This document shows, in pieces, positions 49,401-56,567 of a stretch of 57,691 nucleotides of DNA. The stretch covers positions 1 to 57,691 of the forward strand of contig JBCBQC010000036.1 in the NCBI GenBank assembly GCA_039820405.1, written 5' to 3'. Every line of letters begins with the position of its first letter. Position 1 is the stretch's first letter. The notes beneath the pieces were generated by a model. That model saw only the letters and a list, made by a program, of their open reading frames with translations, did no database searches and was not told the origin of the DNA. Both the position numbers and the translations under genes were made by a program. Source of the stretch: CALLVY01 sp937899855 (GTDB lineage: Bacteria; Bacteroidota; Bacteroidia; Chitinophagales; Saprospiraceae).

Positions 49401-52400
49401 CGCATCGGGACGGAGGGTATCCAGTACCACCGTCACCATATCGATCGAAACGCAGGCATTGGGACCGGATACAAAAAGCTGATAGGTGCCCGGCCGATCT
49501 ACGGTGGGGTTTTGATCGATGGAGCTAAAGAGGTCCGGGCCCAGCCAAAAATAGTCTACTCCACCCGTCGGAGAGTTCCCACTGAGCGTCACCGTCGTTT
49601 GTACACAATTGAGACTGTCCGCTACCGCCGCAAAGGCACCGGGCGGATCGATGTCACTAAGCATCGTCACACTGTCCCGCGATTGGCAGCCATTCGCGGC
49701 GGTCACTTCGAGGATGTAGAGCCCCCCTTCGCTGACCAAAGGATTCGCCAAGGTGCTGCTAAAGGCACTGGGGCCCGTCCATTGAAAGGTCAGGTCGGTA
49801 GCAGCACTGGTCGCCGAGCCAAAGAGGCTCGCCGGATTATTTTGACAGTTGATGGTGTCGGCCTCGGCCAGGGCACCGGGGGGATCAAGATCCGCAAACA
49901 CCTCGATGCTGTCCTGGGCGGAACAAGCATTGGGGGCAAGTACCGTCAGGTAGTAGACACCCGCCTGATCCACCTCCGGCTGGGGTAAATTGCTGCCAAA
50001 GCCCCCCGGACCACTCCAGGTGTAGGCCACCCCGAGCGTACTCGAACTGCCCCGCAGCTCAATCGTATCGCGGGCACAAGTCAGGGTGTCGGCACCGACG
50101 AAAATATCGGGCAGATCACGGTCTTCGATAACCTCCGTCGTCGCCGTAGCCGTACAGGCATTGGGGGCCGTCACGGTCAAACGATAAACACCGGGATCGG
50201 TGGTGGTAGGATCGGGCAAATTGCTACCAAAGCCGCCCGGGCCCGACCAATCGTAAGTGACCCCGGGGGTGCTTGAACTACCAATGAGTTGGGCCAGGTT
50301 ATCCTGACAATCTAGGGTGTCATTCCGCACCAGAACATCAGGGGAAATGGTATCGGCCACCACGACCACGGTATCCTGCGATCGGCAGCTGTTGGGGGCC
50401 GTGACCACCAGTATGTATTCCCCCGGCTGGCTCACCTGAGGGTTTTGGTCGATGGAACTGAATAAGTCCGGGCCTCGCCAGAAGTAATCCACCCCGGCGG
50501 TGGGCGAAGCGGCCAGTAGCTGAACGGTACCAATGGCACAGTTGAGCGTATCGGGACTTTGCGCCAGGGCACCGGGCGGATCAATACTGCTTGCCACAAA
50601 GGCCGTATCGAGGGAAAAACAGCCATTGGCACCACTCACCCGCAATTCGTACCTGCCGGGAATGGAGGTGCTTGGATTGGCGATGTTGCTGTTAAAAGTC
50701 CCGGGACCCGTCCAAGCGTAAGTCACCGGACTACTGGGCGAACTGCCCAGCAGGGTCACCAATCCCAGCTGGCAAGTGAGGGTATCCCCCACTGCCGTAG
50801 CGCCCGGTTCGGTCCGATCCTCCAGCACTTCCGTCGTGGCCGTAGCCGTACAGGCGTTGGGCGCCGTCACCACCAATTGGTAAATCCCCGTAGCCCCCAC
50901 GCGGGGCGTTTGCTCCGTACTACTAAAACCACCCGGGCCCGTCCACTGATAGGCTACCCCCGCGGTGTTGGAATTGGCCAGCAGATTGACCGAATCCCGG
51001 GTACAAGTCAGGGTATCGCCCAGCGCGATCAGATCGGGAATCTCGCGGTCGGCTACTACCCAGGCCGTGTCGATGCTTTCGCAAGCGTTGGCACCCACCA
51101 CCCGCACCTCATAACCCCCCGGCAGCTGTACGTAGGGATCAAAACGATCGGCGCTAAAGCCCCCCGGCCCCGTCCACTCGAAACGCAGGACACTTGCGGC
51201 GCTGATGGCAAACAGCTGAACACTATCTACCAAACAGGTCAGGGTATCGGTCTCAACCCTCAGATCGGGAGCGCCACGATCGTCCAATAAGACGGCCGTA
51301 GCCTGGGACTCACAACCATTGGGACCGAGTACGGTAAGGGTATAGGTACCCGGCTCGGTCACGATGGGATTGGGGAACACGGAGCTGAAAGCACCGGGCC
51401 CCGTCCAGGAATAGCTGACGCCCGGCGTGGGCGAGCTGCCCAACAGTTGGCCACTGGCGGTAAGGCAATCCAAAGTATCGCCCTGGGCCGTGGCGCCGGG
51501 AAGATCTCCATCCTGGAGTACCACTGCCGTATCGACTGCGGTACAGCCGTTGGGGGCCGTTACGGTAAGCACGTACGCACCGGGGGCCGTCACCACGGGA
51601 TTGGCTTCGATGCTGCTGAAGCTGGCGGGCCCGGTCCAGGAATAGCTGGCCCCCACCGTTGAGGAAGCCCCCAGGATGGTGACCATGGTGGTCTGACAAT
51701 CCAGGGTGTTTCCCGTAGCCAGAATAGTGGGAGTCAGGGTGTCCAGGGGAACGACGAGGCTATCGAGCGTACTGCAACCATTGGTGGCTTCGACGCTGAG
51801 GTAGTAGGTGCCCGGCTCGGTGGTCACGGGATTGGCCGTGGCATTGCTAAAGCCCCCCGGGCCCGTCCAACTGTAATGGAGCAAGGGAAGGCTAGACATC
51901 GCGAACAGATCAGCCGTAAAGTCGATACAGTTGAGCGTATCCGTCTGTAAGCTAAGGTCAGGGCGGAGGGTATCGGCAAAGACTTCGGCGACGTAGTTGG
52001 TGGTACAGCCATTGGGGCCGGTCAGCAGTAACGCGTAGTCTCCGGGCGCAAAGACGAGGGGGTTGGCCAGATTGGAGCCAAACCCATTGGGGCCCGTCCA
52101 GTCGTAGCTGACCCCAGCCGTACTAAAATTACTCATCAACTGACCGCTGGTCTTATTGCAGCGCAGGGTATCACCGAGCACCAGCGCTTGAGGGGGCACC
52201 GTATCGATAACCACCCGGACGGTGGTATCGGCCGTACAGCCGTTGCGACCGGTGACGAGCAGGCGATAATCGCCCGGAACTCCGGCGAGGGTATTGGGAA
52301 GGTTGGAGGAAAAGGTCCCCGGCCCGGTCCATGCGTAGCGATCATCGCTGGCGGCGGAAGATCCCGCGAGGGGGACGAGATTGGTTACGCAGTCGAGGGT

Positions 52401-54956
52401 ATCCAGGGCCGCGGCGCTGATGAGGGGTGGGGCAAAGTCACTGATCATTTCGATGGTACTGGTGTCGCGGCAATTGTTGCCTCCCGTGGTAATCAGGGTG
52501 TACCAACCGGGGGTATTGACCTCGGGTTGGAGTAGGTCGGAGGTAAAACCATCGGGGCCCGTCCACGAAAATTGCAGGCCACTGGCCAAAACCACGGCAT
52601 TGAGCTGGCGGGTGGAATCCTTACAGCTCAAGGTATCTCCGAAAGCAAAGACCTGGGGCGGATCGAGATTTCCCCCCACCCCCACCTGAGTGCTGGCCGT
52701 ACACACCCGCCCCCCCAGCGTATCGGAAAGCAGCAGTTGGTACGTGCCCGCCAATTGGACCAGGGCCACCGCTGAATCGGCCCCCGCCACAATACCACTG
52801 CCCCCATTGTCCAAATCCACCCACTGGAAAATCAGGTGCTGCCCACTCGAAGCCGTCGCATCCAGTCGAACCGGATTGTTATCACAAGCCAGCAAATCCA
52901 CCGGATCAATCAGCGCGACGGGATCGAGGACCGTCAGATTGACCACGACTGTACTGTCGCAGCCAAAAGCCGAAGACAAGCCTACTTCGTAAGTGCCCGC
53001 CTGGTCAAATTCTCGGGAACCCACCCGCAGGCTTTCCCCCCGACAAAGGACCGTATCCAGACGCTGGCGACTGGTATCCTGCACCAGCAGGTCTACCCTC
53101 ACCAAACTGTCACAACCCGTTGCGGAAGTCAAACGGATATCGTACACCGCCGTGCTGTCCAATTCAAAGGGGCCCACGGTGAACACCTCTCCTTGACAGA
53201 GGGTATCGCGGAGTAGGGTACGGATGTTATCGCGAACGAAAAGATTCAGGTGGACCAGGCTATCGCAATCGCGGACGGAACGCAGCCAGATGTCGTACTC
53301 ATTGGTTTCAAAATAAGGATCACTCCCAATCCAAAGGGTATCACCGGCACAGAGCGTATCGCTCACGGAAGTGATGATGGAGTCCAGTACCAACAACTGA
53401 AGCCGAACGGTACTGTCGCAGCCCAGGGTTGAAATATAATCGATTTCGTAAGCGCCCGTGGTGTTAAAAAATTGCCCTTCCAACCACAGGCTATCCCCCG
53501 CACAGAGGGTATCCCGACGCTCCGTAGAGACGGGATCAATGACTTCTAGCTTTAGCTCGATCAGTGTATCGCAGGGAATGTTGGGATCGGGAAAACGGAT
53601 GTGTAGCCCCGTCGTCCGGAATACCTCCCCCCGGATGACGACCGAGTCGCCCTGACAGATGGTATCGCTCCGGGATTGCACCGGGCTTTCCTTGACGTGC
53701 AGGTGCAGGGTCACCAAACTGTCGCAAGAGGGAGGCCCGGTACTCGGTAGGACAACTTCATAGACACCATCCACGTAAAAGCAACGGGGACCGACGCAGT
53801 ACTCTTCTCCCCGACAGATGGTATCAAAAACGCTTACCTGAATGGAGTCCAGCACGATCAAATCCAGGGAAACGATGCTGTCACAGGCGCCGTTGGCCGA
53901 ACCCAATTCCACGACGTAGGTACCGCTGCTGTCGTAGCGTTCTCCGGCGTATTCGTAAACTTCATCCACGCAGATGGTCTCCGTCAGGTAGGTGGTATCA
54001 AGTTCGATAATCCACACCTCCAGACAATCCTCGGTGATGGCGCCGCAGAAGGGGGGGATCAAGTCGGAGAAATCTTCGACGACCTCGCTGATGGTTAGGC
54101 TACCATCGGGAGCGGGAATTCCCCCCGTATCCTCCAGGAGATAGGACAGGCCACAGATCTGGTAGCGACCGCTGGCGTAGCTCCGCAGATCGGGGTCGCT
54201 CTCGTAGTCGAGAATGGTATCGTTCTGGGAAATGATAAAGGTGTAGCCGTACTCGCTGGGGTCGGGTTCGGGGTCGGAGCCATATTCGGGCCGGATCGAT
54301 AGCTCCAAGCTGGGATCACCGGGGCAGGCCACGACGTCATCCAGCACTTTGAGACTGCCCGGATTGGCTTCGCAGGGAAAACAATCGAGACCGTCTTGGT
54401 CGCAAAAGACGACTTTGAAATCGAAGAGGGTGGCGACATTAAAGAAGGAAGTATTGTTGACCGAGAGGGTCCAAGTACCATTGACATCGCCCGCCATAAA
54501 ATCCTCCAGGCAGCCGGAGAAGGGGTAATAGGATCCGCGGTAAGCACTGCCGATGGTCCAGCCCTGGTTGTTGTTCCACTGGGGGCTAAAGCCGGGGTCG
54601 GGTTCGACGGTTTCGGCGCAGGGGAGAAAGGTAATGCCCCAGGTGAGGGAGCCGGAGAAGAAACCGCCGTTGTTGGGCGGACCGATGAGGGTAAGTCGTT
54701 GGCCACTCGGCGCGATGAGGGTCATCTCAAGGGTCCAGATGTGGTCGGGAGCAAATTCGATATAAATCCCACAGACGCCCTGATCGGGGTCGGTTAGGTC
54801 GCCATTGGTAGCCCCGGCGACTTCAAACTCAAAATCGCTTACCGTATTGGCGGGCACCACGGTACCACAATTGGTACACTCACAACTTTGCGCAGAGCCT
54901 GATTGAGCAAGGGCCAACAGCAAGAACAGCAAAATGGGGCTTATAATTTGCTTCAC
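43497..54956 (-). CDS. 3819-residue repeat surface protein: P-domain-like N-terminus, 32 x 77-residue Cys-paired repeats, type B T9SS tail
   Basis: Begins at GTG 54956 with signal peptide KQIISPILLFLLLALAQSGS (then AQSCEC). Residues about 34-190 resemble a proprotein-convertase P-domain (LEMTLIAPSGQRLTLIGP, GDVNGTWTLSVNN). About 315-675 holds seven repeats of about 52 residues (DTLCAGDSLWL...GCDSTVRLQLLVLD). About 764-3233 holds 32 repeats of 77 residues; the consensus runs GDTLtC.rdsvqL.gsS.t.GVsYsWTGPGGFsS...nP.v...G.Y.L.VtapNgC.s.Dt..V..D. Each has one Cys near the start and one near the end, so an Ig-like fold with a disulfide is likely. Four longer divergent units, one SprB-type unit and a type B sorting domain follow (VPSAFSPDGDGQNDWLEI, FLIFNRWGAVVHE, IFDGSITLVR). 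Probably a long fibrous surface adhesin; the ligand is not known. Confidence 0.9.
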   Translation of the reverse strand: MKQIISPILLFLLLALAQSGSAQSCECTNCGTVVPANTVSDFEFEVAGATNGDLTDPDQGVCGIYIEFAPDHIWTLEMTLIAPSGQRLTLIGPPNNGGFFSGSLTWGITFLPCAETVEPDPGFSPQWNNNQGWTIGSAYRGSYYPFSGCLEDFMAGDVNGTWTLSVNNTSFFNVATLFDFKVVFCDQDGLDCFPCEANPGSLKVLDDVVACPGDPSLELSIRPEYGSDPEPDPSEYGYTFIISQNDTILDYESDPDLRSYASGRYQICGLSYLLEDTGGIPAPDGSLTISEVVEDFSDLIPPFCGAITEDCLEVWIIELDTTYLTETICVDEVYEYAGERYDSSGTYVVELGSANGACDSIVSLDLIVLDSIQVSVFDTICRGEEYCVGPRCFYVDGVYEVVLPSTGPPSCDSLVTLHLHVKESPVQSRSDTICQGDSVVIRGEVFRTTGLHIRFPDPNIPCDTLIELKLEVIDPVSTERRDTLCAGDSLWLEGQFFNTTGAYEIDYISTLGCDSTVRLQLLVLDSIITSVSDTLCAGDTLWIGSDPYFETNEYDIWLRSVRDCDSLVHLNLFVRDNIRTLLRDTLCQGEVFTVGPFELDSTAVYDIRLTSATGCDSLVRVDLLVQDTSRQRLDTVLCRGESLRVGSREFDQAGTYEVGLSSAFGCDSTVVVNLTVLDPVALIDPVDLLACDNNPVRLDATASSGQHLIFQWVDLDNGGSGIVAGADSAVALVQLAGTYQLLLSDTLGGRVCTASTQVGVGGNLDPPQVFAFGDTLSCKDSTRQLNAVVLASGLQFSWTGPDGFTSDLLQPEVNTPGWYTLITTGGNNCRDTSTIEMISDFAPPLISAAALDTLDCVTNLVPLAGSSAASDDRYAWTGPGTFSSNLPNTLAGVPGDYRLLVTGRNGCTADTTVRVVIDTVPPQALVLGDTLRCNKTSGQLMSNFSTAGVSYDWTGPNGFGSNLANPLVFAPGDYALLLTGPNGCTTNYVAEVFADTLRPDLSLQTDTLNCIDFTADLFAMSSLPLLHYSWTGPGGFSNATANPVTTEPGTYYLSVEATNGCSTLDSLVVPLDTLTPTILATGNTLDCQTTMVTILGASSTVGASYSWTGPASFSSIEANPVVTAPGAYVLTVTAPNGCTAVDTAVVLQDGDLPGATAQGDTLDCLTASGQLLGSSPTPGVSYSWTGPGAFSSVFPNPIVTEPGTYTLTVLGPNGCESQATAVLLDDRGAPDLRVETDTLTCLVDSVQLFAISAASVLRFEWTGPGGFSADRFDPYVQLPGGYEVRVVGANACESIDTAWVVADREIPDLIALGDTLTCTRDSVNLLANSNTAGVAYQWTGPGGFSSTEQTPRVGATGIYQLVVTAPNACTATATTEVLEDRTEPGATAVGDTLTCQLGLVTLLGSSPSSPVTYAWTGPGTFNSNIANPSTSIPGRYELRVSGANGCFSLDTAFVASSIDPPGALAQSPDTLNCAIGTVQLLAASPTAGVDYFWRGPDLFSSIDQNPQVSQPGEYILVVTAPNSCRSQDTVVVVADTISPDVLVRNDTLDCQDNLAQLIGSSSTPGVTYDWSGPGGFGSNLPDPTTTDPGVYRLTVTAPNACTATATTEVIEDRDLPDIFVGADTLTCARDTIELRGSSSTLGVAYTWSGPGGFGSNLPQPEVDQAGVYYLTVLAPNACSAQDSIEVFADLDPPGALAEADTINCQNNPASLFGSATSAATDLTFQWTGPSAFSSTLANPLVSEGGLYILEVTAANGCQSRDSVTMLSDIDPPGAFAAVADSLNCVQTTVTLSGNSPTGGVDYFWLGPDLFSSIDQNPTVDRPGTYQLFVSGPNACVSIDMVTVVLDTLRPDAQALGDTLNCQDNSVTLLGSSTTPGVSYSWTGPGGFVALVANPVVTEAGPYELIVRADNGCTAVDTAHVWEDENLPGALALADTLNCIRDTVSLLGSSPTAGVDYFWLGPGSFTSGEQNPRVGREGEYLLFVTGPNGCESHFTLQVIRDTLAPLLSLRADTLDCRTDSVQLQPSSTGRGLTYAWSGPGGFSSTQAAPLVDATGTYTLRVRASNACTAEASIVVLSDTQEPDLMSRGDTLTCARDSVALGATSSTLGVQYQWVGPGGFNSALANPRAGMPGDYYLTATAPNGCSVLDTIAVPLDTLAPEVEALGGILGCQSNGLQLGSVVTPLDTDLRWEGPGGWTSDAPDPLVFISGSYVLVATAGNGCSARDTALVEEDVNLPGASILGDTLTCASDSIRLEGNSPTAMVSYAWTGPGGFGSSLPNPMIAQPGLYTLVVTGPNACQSQEQITIEQDTLSPAFSLSADTLDCNRDSIQLQVSATGSVASYTWTGPGTFVSTIPQPYAFVAGTYQLTAIGTNACVASDSIQVIDASRFPDALARGDTLTCARDTVQLLGISATLDVSYSWTGPGSFASTEQNPRIATAGAYYLTVRSAENCETSDTVLILEDLQVPGALARGDTIDCQSGRVQLVANSPTAGATYSWTGPSGFSSNQQQPEVMVAGDYYLLVTGPNGCASRDTARVLEDLEVPGASIVGDTLDCARDSIPLLGNSPTAGVSYSWTGPGFSSNQQSPRVGAAGLYTLTVVAPNACESVAQFEVLVDTIAPGALAIGDTLDCRFNPLQVSATSPTAGVSYFWEGPGGFSSTLPNPNVAELGTYRLLVRGPNACESRDTVLVIEDIVLPGALAQGDTLTCGIDSIQLLGNSPTPGVSYSWTGPGTYASGLQNPFANRGGTYVLTVRDAEGCISLDSTVLTVDTLAPTFMVFNDTLNCRDTLIALNASSATLGLSYAWTGPGGFQSQLSQPEIDRPGAYFLEVTGPNQCRSRDTLRIEQDILEPGAQALGDTLDCGRDSVDLWAQALVDPVRYAWTGPGGFSSSQRGPRIGMPGWYRLRTEGRNFCQSTDSIFIVQDRSLPEAIALGDTLNCGRDSVQLEGQSTSASAQFSWRGPGGFSSGERDPTVGLSGWYFLTVRGTNDCEAVDSALVETDFEQPDVLALGDTLNCGAPIGQLLGMSATSGVRYTWTGPGGFSAASANPNVSDPGTYILEVVAPNFCEARDTVEVLEDVVLPGATALGGTIDCARDMVQLEGNSVTAGVTYSWTGPDAYSSNQQNPSVATGGSYTLTVTAPNGCESLTSAQVVVDTLPPDLLAFTDTLDCNTGVAEISAQSGTPGVSYDWTGPDGFMANVPNPIVVDSGWYTIVLTAPNFCRDSARVLVVPETNLPLAEAGVAGLLNCEVMRVALDAGASQGEANLAYQWRAADGSPLGNTSMVEVEASGWYFVEVTNPSNACSDLDSVLVGIDTLSPTAFVNPIGGLSLTCSTTSIVLDASGSAGPGALGFEWWWEREAESSEVNYEITRPGQYTLIVTNLENACRDSVAVNIVEDNDLPLILIGPPDILNCRRVVLELDASASSSGNGYVYQWSGPSILSGATTPQARVDQPGIYQLLLTNTSTGCRDSASVRVDADFEFPLAEAGAGGTLDCETLRLSLDGSASSQGSDFAYQWTGPGLLGAGMALRAEVDQAGQYWFTVTDSTNGCTSTDSVLVALGNLGPQDLFIDLVGPTCFGDRDGALLIDSVVGGLGPYLYGLEGEALVSWPTFDRLPVGTYRLTIQDSEGCELDTLVELAGAGPIGVQLGPDTTIQLGQSVELLGQVQSDRPFEFRWAENPWLLCDSCLAQPIAPTRTVTVELEVEDEAGCRALDRQTIYVAEGSLIYVPSAFSPDGDGQNDWLEIFTSSGVQRINRFLIFNRWGAVVHEARDFLPGDPRGNWDGSFRGEPLNPAVFVYMAEVELLGGETRIFDGSITLVR
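45258..52663 (-). repeat. Array of 32 tandem 231-bp repeats (77 residues each)
   Basis: The array spans 7.4 kb, which equals 32 units of 231 nt; one unit (number 24) lacks a single residue in the GPGF turn. Each unit starts with P(G/D)a.A.GDTL.C and centres on SWTGPGGFSS. Units have diverged at the DNA level more than the 237-bp repeats of the first SprB gene, pointing to an older array. Confidence 0.9.
52930..54010 (-). repeat. Seven tandem repeats of about 154 bp (about 52 residues)
   Basis: Units follow the plan sDTlC.GD...vG...f...G.Y.v.l.s..GCDSlV.L.L.V.D. One or two copies of the same module occur in the SprB proteins at 20402 and 28407 (GCDSTVFLEVEEYFVE, GCDSSVVVNLEVV). Confidence 0.8.
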
Positions 54957-55343
54957 AGTTGTTTGCTTTATGATCCGTCGGTTTTGCGTGTTCGTCCCGG
55001 TGTGGGAACGGTCTGATGGGGATCGGAGCTTGGATAAAATACCCCCGTTTTTCGTTGCGAGTCGTCGGTCACTTCCCGTGGGAGTGCCCGTGGCTATTCA
55101 AAGATAGTTAAAATACGACTTTTCGGGGATAAAACCGGCATTTTCGGGCCTAAATGGCCCATTCCACACCCACTCCCGGGCCTTTTAAACTACCCGGAAC
55201 TGGGGAATATTTTGGCACGGAGTATGATCTATTAATGAAATATTGCATATTTGACTGCGTACCCACTCGGGACGTTCCAAAACAGCTCCCAGCGGAAGGT
55301 GGGGCCGCTTGCGTCCCGGAAAAAGGAATCCGAAAAACACCAG
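54957..55343. other. Divergent intergenic region between the giant surface gene and the M23 gene
   Basis: No gene is supported here. It holds a possible minus-strand -7 box at 55099-55106 and a small perfect inverted repeat, GGGCC-TAAAT-GGCCC, at 55146-55160, which could be an operator but has no known match. Confidence 0.5.
55099..55106 (-). promoter_or_regulatory. Possible -7 box of the 3819-residue protein gene
   Basis: The minus strand reads TATCTTTG, matching TAnnTTTG. It would start a transcript with a leader of about 135 nt. No TTG is present at the usual upstream distance. Confidence 0.35.
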
Positions 55344-56063
55344 ATGAAATACTTTTTACTACTCTCCGTGTTGTTTTGCCTTTCCTGTGGCCCCTCGGAG
55401 CTACCCGACCAAAAGGCCCTGGCGAGTATGAAGCTCCAGCCAGCTCCCCCACGCCCCCCTCAAGTCCGCGGGTTCCACAACCCCAAGCTCCGCAGCCGGC
55501 GGCTTCGCCGCGACAGTTCGGGGACCGACCTCTTCCCCACCCTTCCCCTACAGCAGTACGACAGCATTTTCCGCCACCACTTCACCTACTGCTCCGATGG
55601 CTTTGACTACCCCGTCGGTAAGCCCGATGCACAACACTACTTTTTGGCCCAGCAATTTGGGGAGAACTCCCACTTGGGGGAAGATTGGAACGGCACCGGT
55701 GGCGGCAATACCGACCTGGGGGATCCCGTGTACGTCGTCGGCAATGGTTTGGTGACCTTTGCCAAGGAAGTGTGTTGTGGCTGGGGCAATGTCATCCGCG
55801 TCGTTCACCGACTACCCAACCATCCCGAATACGACTACGTAGAGTCCGTCTACGCCCACCTCAACAACATCCAAATCCAAACCGGAGATCTGCTGCGCCG
55901 CGGCGACCAAATCGGCACCATCGGTACTGCCAACGGCCGCTACTGGGCCCACCTCCACCTCGAGCTGCGCAGCTTTATCAACATGTCGCTCGGCCCCGGC
56001 TACTCCGAAGACCGCTACGGCTACCTCGCCCCCTCCGATTTTATTGCCAAACACCGACCGTAA
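55344..56063 (+). CDS. M23-family metallopeptidase, putative lipoprotein
   Basis: A 239-residue protein. ATG 55344 gives a short signal (KYFLLLSVLFCLSC) ending in a cysteine followed by GPS, so a lipoprotein anchor is likely although the lipobox is not perfect. A Pro/Arg-rich linker leads to the peptidase domain (about residues 85-235). The zinc ligands of the LytM/M23 fold are present: HLGED with His110 and Asp114, and HLHLE with His203 and His205; the first His of that pair is the usual catalytic base. GDPVYVVGNGLVTFAKE and LRRGDQIGTIGTANGRYWAH are the usual strands between them. M23 enzymes cut peptidoglycan cross-links or peptide bridges, here probably in the periplasm. The gene is monocistronic, between two surface protein genes. 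Confidence 0.85.
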   Translation: MKYFLLLSVLFCLSCGPSELPDQKALASMKLQPAPPRPPQVRGFHNPKLRSRRLRRDSSGTDLFPTLPLQQYDSIFRHHFTYCSDGFDYPVGKPDAQHYFLAQQFGENSHLGEDWNGTGGGNTDLGDPVYVVGNGLVTFAKEVCCGWGNVIRVVHRLPNHPEYDYVESVYAHLNNIQIQTGDLLRRGDQIGTIGTANGRYWAHLHLELRSFINMSLGPGYSEDRYGYLAPSDFIAKHRP

Positions 56064-56324
56064 ATTCAAATAACGCAACTTTTTTTCAAATTTTTCCCTC
56101 CTGATAATCAGCACTTTAAAGCATCATATTTTTTTATCACAAAATCGTTTTTATGGAATTTCTTCCCCAAAAGCGTCTATGTACCGACTTTTTCTCTGAT
56201 GGGACCCAAGTAAAAGATATCTCGAGAAATGGTCTTGGTAACCTTGCGGTCGAAGGGCTCGATTGTAGACGTGGCGTAGCCATGCCTACTGACCACTAAA
56301 TTGAGCAACGACTGGCGGCGGTGG

Positions 56325-56349
56325 CTTGGGTGGGAATCCCTCCCTCAAG
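56325..56349. repeat. Hairpin related to the 43.2-kb element (copy B)
   Basis: CTTGGGTGGG pairs with CCCTCCCTCAAG across a short AAT loop, with a 2-nt bulge. The shared part with copy A is GGGTGGGA followed by CCCTCAAG. The outer inverted repeat of copy A is not present, so this would be a shortened or diverged relative. Confidence 0.4.
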
Positions 56350-56493
56350 ACCAATGTCACATCCTATCAATAAATCTAACGAAACGAAACTCGAATCCTT
56401 AACATCGTTTGTACTTCTATTTGCAATCTATCCAGCCCCAAAAGCATAGAGCTCCCAACAGATTACTTCAACTTCCCCTCCCCTCCCCTCCAA

Positions 56494-56542
56494 ATAAAAA
56501 AATACCCGTACTCCCGAAAGCGATTCCGGGTGTACGGGTATT
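56494..56542 (-). terminator. Intrinsic terminator of the PKD-repeat gene
   Basis: On the minus strand AATACCCGTAC and GTACGGGTATT form a perfect 11-bp stem that encloses a further CCCG/CGGG stem. TTTTTTTATTT follows. The hairpin starts 26 nt after the stop at 56568. Confidence 0.85.
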
Positions 56543-56567
56543 TAGCGTCGAAAAAACGACCTTCCCG

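Larger units (their letters stand above)
56064..56567. other. Convergent intergenic region
   Basis: About 500 nt with no supported gene between the 3' ends of the M23 gene and the PKD-repeat gene. The left part is AT-rich; 56325-56349 is a hairpin like the first one of the 43.2-kb element; a strong two-tier terminator for the minus-strand gene is at the right end. Confidence 0.6.

Noticed and set aside
55154..55606. Plus-strand frame upstream of and overlapping the M23 gene
   Set aside because: It is Pro-rich in the overlap, while the other frame has the signal sequence and all zinc ligands.
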